NCBI RefSeq assembly: GCF_000422805.1
Contig: NZ_KE383927.1
Coordinates: 18,246-82,245 of the forward strand
Length of the DNA stretch: 64,000 nt
Direction: 5' to 3'
DNA from: Nocardioides halotolerans DSM 19273
Lineage (GTDB): Bacteria > Actinomycetota > Actinomycetes > Propionibacteriales > Nocardioidaceae
Within the stretch, counting starts at the first letter, position 1, and each line of letters opens with the position of its first letter. Positions 59,805-64,000 of this stretch are shown piece by piece. The notes beneath the pieces were generated by a model. It was given only the letters and a program-made list of their open reading frames with translations. It made no database searches and was not told where the DNA came from. Position numbers and translations under genes: made by a program.

Positions 59805-60401
59805 TCACTTCGTCACAATCCCGTCGAGGACGAACCGGCGCGTGAGCCTCGCGACGCCTACCTCGACGCGGCCCGCGACTGCATCCTCGACGTGGGCTGG
59901 CGGCGTACGACGCTCACCGAGGTGGCCCGCCGGGCCGGCGTCTCGCGGATGACGATCTACCGCACCTGGGCCGACATGCCGACGCTGCTCGGCGACCTGA
60001 TGACCCGCGAGTGGGCCGGCGTCGTGACCGGGCAGGTCACCCAGGACGGACCGGCCATCGGCCGCATCACCGACGCGATCCTCGGCACCGTCCGCCAGCT
60101 GCGGCACAACGAGCTGTTCGTCCGCATCGTCGAGCTCGACGCGGAGCTGATCCTCCCCTACCTGTTCTCGCGCCGCGGCCGCTCCCAGGACCTGATCCTC
60201 GCCCTCACCGCCGAGGCGGTCGCGGAGGGCCAGGAGGCCGGCGAGATCAGGAGGGGCAACCCCGTCGCCATCGCTCGGGCGGTGCTGCTCGCGGCCCACG
60301 GGTTCGTGCTCTCCGTGCACACGATGGTCGACGACGAGGCCTCCGAGGAGGAGCTCGACGACGAGCTCGCGACCCTCATCACCCGGACGCTGCAGCCGTG
60401 A
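59799..60401 (+). CDS. TetR family regulator
   Basis: A 200-residue TetR protein: helix-turn-helix in residues 20-65 (LDAARDCILDVGWRRTTLTE, VARRAGVSRMTIYRTWADMP), C-terminal ligand domain. Divergent from the FAD-oxidase/lipid-kinase pair and overlapping glpD by GTGA; likely controls both sides. Confidence 0.9.
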   Translation: MSSLRHNPVEDEPAREPRDAYLDAARDCILDVGWRRTTLTEVARRAGVSRMTIYRTWADMPTLLGDLMTREWAGVVTGQVTQDGPAIGRITDAILGTVRQLRHNELFVRIVELDAELILPYLFSRRGRSQDLILALTAEAVAEGQEAGEIRRGNPVAIARAVLLAAHGFVLSVHTMVDDEASEEELDDELATLITRTLQP

Positions 60402-61957
60402 CCGCCACGCCGACCGGTCGCCTGATCACGCCCGGGCTCGCCGGCGCCCCGACCGAGGTCGACGTCGTCGTGGTCGGCCTCGGCATCACCGGCGCCGGGG
60501 TCGCCCTCGACGCCGTCACCCGCGGGCTGACCGTGCTGGCGGTCGACGCCCACGACCTCGCGTTCGGCACCTCGCGGTGGTCGTCCAAGCTCGTGCACGG
60601 CGGCCTGCGCTACCTCGCGTCGGGCCAGGTCGGCGTCGCCCACGAGAGCGCGGTCGAGCGCGGCATCCTCATGGAGGTCACCGCGCCCCACCTCACCCAC
60701 GCGATGGCGACGCTGATCCCGCTCAACGACGCGGTCTCGAAGGTCCAGGCCGGGGTGATCCGCGGCGGGCTGCTCGGCGGAGACCTGCTCCGCCGCGGCG
60801 CGCGCACCAGCAAGGGCACCCTCCCCCGGCCCCGCCAGGTCTCGGCCACCGAGGCGCTGCAGCTCGCTCCCCCGCTGCGCAAGGCGGGGCTGCGCGGCGC
60901 GATGCTCGGCTGGGACGGCCAGCTCGAGGACGACGCACGCCTCGTGGCGACCGTGGCCCGGACCGCGGCGTCGTACGGCGCCGAGGTCCGCACCCACGCG
61001 CGGGTCCTGACCGCGACCGGCACGTCGGTGACCGTGCGCGACGAGCTGACCGGCGGCACGCTGGAGGTCACCGCACGCACGGTGGTCAACGCCACCGGCG
61101 TCTGGGCCGCGGGCCTCGTCGACGAGATCAGGCTGCGACCGAGCCGCGGCACCCACCTGGTGCTGCGCGCGGAGTCGGTGCCCGGGCTGCGCGCCGCGGT
61201 GTTCGCGCCGGTGCCGGGCGAGACCAACCGCTTCGTGCTCGTCCTCCCGCAGGCCGACGGCACGGCGTACGTCGGTCTCACCGACGAGCCGGTCGACGGC
61301 CCGGTGCCCGACGTGCCCGAGCCGACCGAGCCCGAGATCGGCTTCCTGCTCGACGTGGTGTCCGCGGCGTTCGAGCGGCCGCTGCACCGCTCCGACGTGG
61401 TCGGCGCGTACGCCGGGCTCCGGCCGCTCCTCGACGCCGGCCCGGGCGGCGAGACCGCCGACCTCTCGCGCAAGCACGCGACGCTGGTGAGCGGCTCCGG
61501 CGTCGTCACGATCGTCGGCGGCAAGCTCACGACCTACCGCAAGATGGCCGAGGACGCCGTCGACGCCGCGCTCGACCACGCCGGGGTGGACGCCGGCGAG
61601 TGCCGCACCCGCGAGCTGCCGCTGCTCGGCGCGGCCGACCGGGTCACCCTGGCGGGGCTGGAGCTGCCCGCGCGGCTGGTGCGCAAGTACGGCACCGACG
61701 CCGCCCTGGTGCTCGACACCGCGCTGGCCGTCGGGCTCTCGGAGGCCGAGGCGCTGGCTCCGGTCGCCGACGGCGTCCCGGTCACGCTGGCCGAGCTCGT
61801 CTTCGGCGTCACCCACGAGGGCGCCGCCGACGTCGACGACCTGCTCGACCGCCGCACCCGCATCGGGCTGATCCCGGCCGACCGGGTGCTCGCCGTACCC
61901 GCCGCCGAGCGGGCCCTGGCGTTGAGTCGGGAGTCCCGACTCAACCCGCACCGATGA
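60398..61957 (+). CDS. glpD: glycerol-3-phosphate dehydrogenase (FAD)
   Basis: A 519-residue flavoenzyme oxidising glycerol-3-phosphate to dihydroxyacetone phosphate at the membrane. FAD site VVVVGLGITGAGVALDAV near 23, SRWSSKLVHGGLRYL near 62, GSGVVTIVGGKLTTYRKMAED near 372, and the C-terminal helical domain. GTG at 60398 (GTGA with TetR). The product, DHAP, is the precursor that alkyl-DHAP synthase-like enzymes need, linking this gene to the divergent pair. Its last codons hold a hairpin. Confidence 0.92.
   Translation: MTATPTGRLITPGLAGAPTEVDVVVVGLGITGAGVALDAVTRGLTVLAVDAHDLAFGTSRWSSKLVHGGLRYLASGQVGVAHESAVERGILMEVTAPHLTHAMATLIPLNDAVSKVQAGVIRGGLLGGDLLRRGARTSKGTLPRPRQVSATEALQLAPPLRKAGLRGAMLGWDGQLEDDARLVATVARTAASYGAEVRTHARVLTATGTSVTVRDELTGGTLEVTARTVVNATGVWAAGLVDEIRLRPSRGTHLVLRAESVPGLRAAVFAPVPGETNRFVLVLPQADGTAYVGLTDEPVDGPVPDVPEPTEPEIGFLLDVVSAAFERPLHRSDVVGAYAGLRPLLDAGPGGETADLSRKHATLVSGSGVVTIVGGKLTTYRKMAEDAVDAALDHAGVDAGECRTRELPLLGAADRVTLAGLELPARLVRKYGTDAALVLDTALAVGLSEAEALAPVADGVPVTLAELVFGVTHEGAADVDDLLDRRTRIGLIPADRVLAVPAAERALALSRESRLNPHR
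61921..61945 (+). terminator. perfect inverted repeat inside the 3' end of glpD
   Basis: GTTGAGTCGGGA and TCCCGACTCAAC are exact complements around one base, within the codons for the last dozen residues. A TTTT follows 13 bases after. Could end transcription or be a regulator site for the sigma factor gene downstream. Confidence 0.5.
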
Positions 61958-62018
61958 GTTTTCGCCTCGACCGGTGTCCGTACCTGACGGCAGACTGGCG
62001 AGCGGCAGGAGACCCGTG

Positions 62019-63097
<1,079 letters not shown>

Positions 63098-63101
<4 letters not shown>

Positions 63102-63730
63102 CGACCTCGGCGGCCCTCCACGGTGCCGTCGAGCTGCTCGACCGCTCCCTCGCCTACACGCGGGTGGTGCTCGCCGACGTGCGCTGCGACGGCCTCGACC
63201 GCCCCACCCCGTGCGCCGGGTGGTCGCTGGCCGACCTGCTCGCCCACATGGAGGACGCGCTCGACGCGTTCACCGAGGCGGCGGCGGGACACGTCGAGGT
63301 GGCGCCGGTGCCGCCGACCGGCACCCGCGTCGACGCGCTGCGCGAGAAGGCCTGCGCGCTCCTCGGCGCCTGGGCGGCGGCGCGGTCGGCGCCCGGGGCC
63401 GTCGAGGTCGGAGGCCTCGGGCTCGACGCCCCGACCCTCGTGGCGACGGCCGCGCTCGAGATCACGCTGCACGGCTGGGACGTCGGGCAGACCACCGGAC
63501 GCCGCACCCGCATCCCGGCCGACCTTGCTCAGGGCCTGCTGGCCGTCGCGCACCACGTCATCGACGCCACGGACCGCGACCGCCGGTTCGCCGCGCCGCG
63601 GCCGGCCCGCCCCGACGCGCCACCCGACGTCCGGCTGCTGTCGTGGACCGGGCGCACACCCGTACACATGACTGAACCACTACGGGGCAATAGCACCGAA
63701 CCGACCGCGCACCCGGGGCTCGCTTCCTAA
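63098..63730 (+). CDS. DinB-fold / maleylpyruvate isomerase N-terminal-like protein
   Basis: A 210-residue member of the TIGR03086-like group: CAGWSLADLLAHMEDALDAF with the first metal His near 45, ALEITLHGWDVGQTTG near 128 and VAHHVID near 150. Mycothiol may be a cofactor. Coupled by GTGA to the sigma factor, an arrangement often seen for such proteins and sigma factors in actinobacteria. Its TAA stop forms part of the -10-like box of the next gene. Confidence 0.82.
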
Positions 63731-63733
63731 CCT
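63728..63733 (+). promoter_or_regulatory. -10-like box TAACCT, six bases before ATG 63740
   Basis: TAACCT-GTTCCC-ATG; the TAA is the stop of the preceding gene. Confidence 0.5.
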
Positions 63734-63739
63734 GTTCCC

Positions 63740-64000
63740 ATGCCTGGGGTCCCGTCGCTCGTCAGCGCCATCGAGCGCGTCCGCGCCGGCGCCCTGAGCG
63801 AGGGGCTCGACCAGCTCCTGGCGCTGCACTCCACCCACGGTCCGGACTCGTCCGAGCCGCTGCCGGACGTCGAGCTGGCCGCCCTCCTCGGTGCGCTGAT
63901 CGACTGCCGGCTGGCCCGCGGTGACCTGGCGAACGCGATGACGCTCGGCGAGGAGCTGACCCCGCTCCTGGCCGGCACCGGGCTCGCGGCCGCCCTGGCC
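63740..64000 (+). CDS. partial ORF cut by the window edge, helical-repeat N-terminus
   Basis: Open from ATG 63740 to the last base, 87 residues so far, beginning VPSLVSAIERVRAGALSEGL and continuing with alternating helix pairs (VELAALLGALIDCRLARGDL, NAMTLGEELTPLLAG). The helical pairs resemble the start of large LuxR-type regulators with tetratricopeptide-like repeats, but no DNA-binding domain is in view. Confidence 0.6.
   Translation, partial: MPGVPSLVSAIERVRAGALSEGLDQLLALHSTHGPDSSEPLPDVELAALLGALIDCRLARGDLANAMTLGEELTPLLAGTGLAAALA

Overview
The window looks like one stretch of chromosome from a very GC-rich actinobacterium, most likely of the Nocardioides type (inferred from gene content, not from a marker gene). 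Pointers are a DUF222/HNH endonuclease, mycothiol-type DinB-fold proteins, a GluABCD-type amino acid importer, frequent GTG starts, 4-base ATGA/GTGA gene overlaps and about twenty genes that appear to be leaderless. No rRNA, tRNA, CRISPR array, insertion sequence or prophage was seen. No gene-free stretch exceeds about 300 bases; the longest, 41868-42109, holds only a doubtful small ORF.

Layout. 1-2280: a 51-base tandem repeat, a DUF222/HNH protein and a methyltransferase. 2317-11241 (minus): a seven-gene operon (TetR, DinB-fold protein, AtuA-like protein, acyl-CoA dehydrogenase, two acyl-CoA carboxylase subunits, second acyl-CoA dehydrogenase) in which all six junctions overlap by four bases; it resembles the atu (acyclic terpene) catabolic genes. 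11293-17529 (minus): two secreted IPT/TIG-repeat proteins, one frameshifted. 17598-21989 (minus): a SET-domain protein, then an FtsX-type ABC exporter under a PadR regulator. 22117-25324 (plus): RDD protein, short-chain dehydrogenase, and a membrane glycosyltransferase carrying two compensating frameshifts plus a small membrane protein. 25321-29375 (minus): VanZ/RDD protein, histidine phosphatase, ABC exporter. 30294-33828 (minus): fadA-fadB beta-oxidation pair opposite a MerR regulator. 33907-43814: assorted enzymes, a DEAD-box helicase, CsbD, a Baeyer-Villiger type monooxygenase, an alpha-methylacyl-CoA racemase and a PLP C-S lyase. 43839-47161 (minus): gluABCD-like glutamate importer. 47231-51480 (minus): a beta-helix exoprotein and a second polar amino acid importer. 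51507-55031 (minus): two glycosyltransferases and a sulfotransferase. 55225-64000: GH1 glucosidase and pirin diverging from one tiny promoter; a divergent ether-lipid-like cluster (FAD oxidase plus diacylglycerol kinase against TetR plus glycerol-3-phosphate dehydrogenase); an ECF sigma factor with a SnoaL-like tail; a DinB-fold protein; and a partial ORF at the edge.

The most unusual feature is not a gene. A 90-base palindromic element occurs three times (35585-35674, 39870-39959, 55104-55193), aligns without gaps, always lies just downstream of a stop codon, and is centred on a parS half-site pair separated by two extra bases. The second theme is a recurrent -10-like hexamer placed 6-7 bases before the start codon, including two divergent pairs whose -10 boxes overlap. 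All promoter, operator and terminator calls were made by eye.
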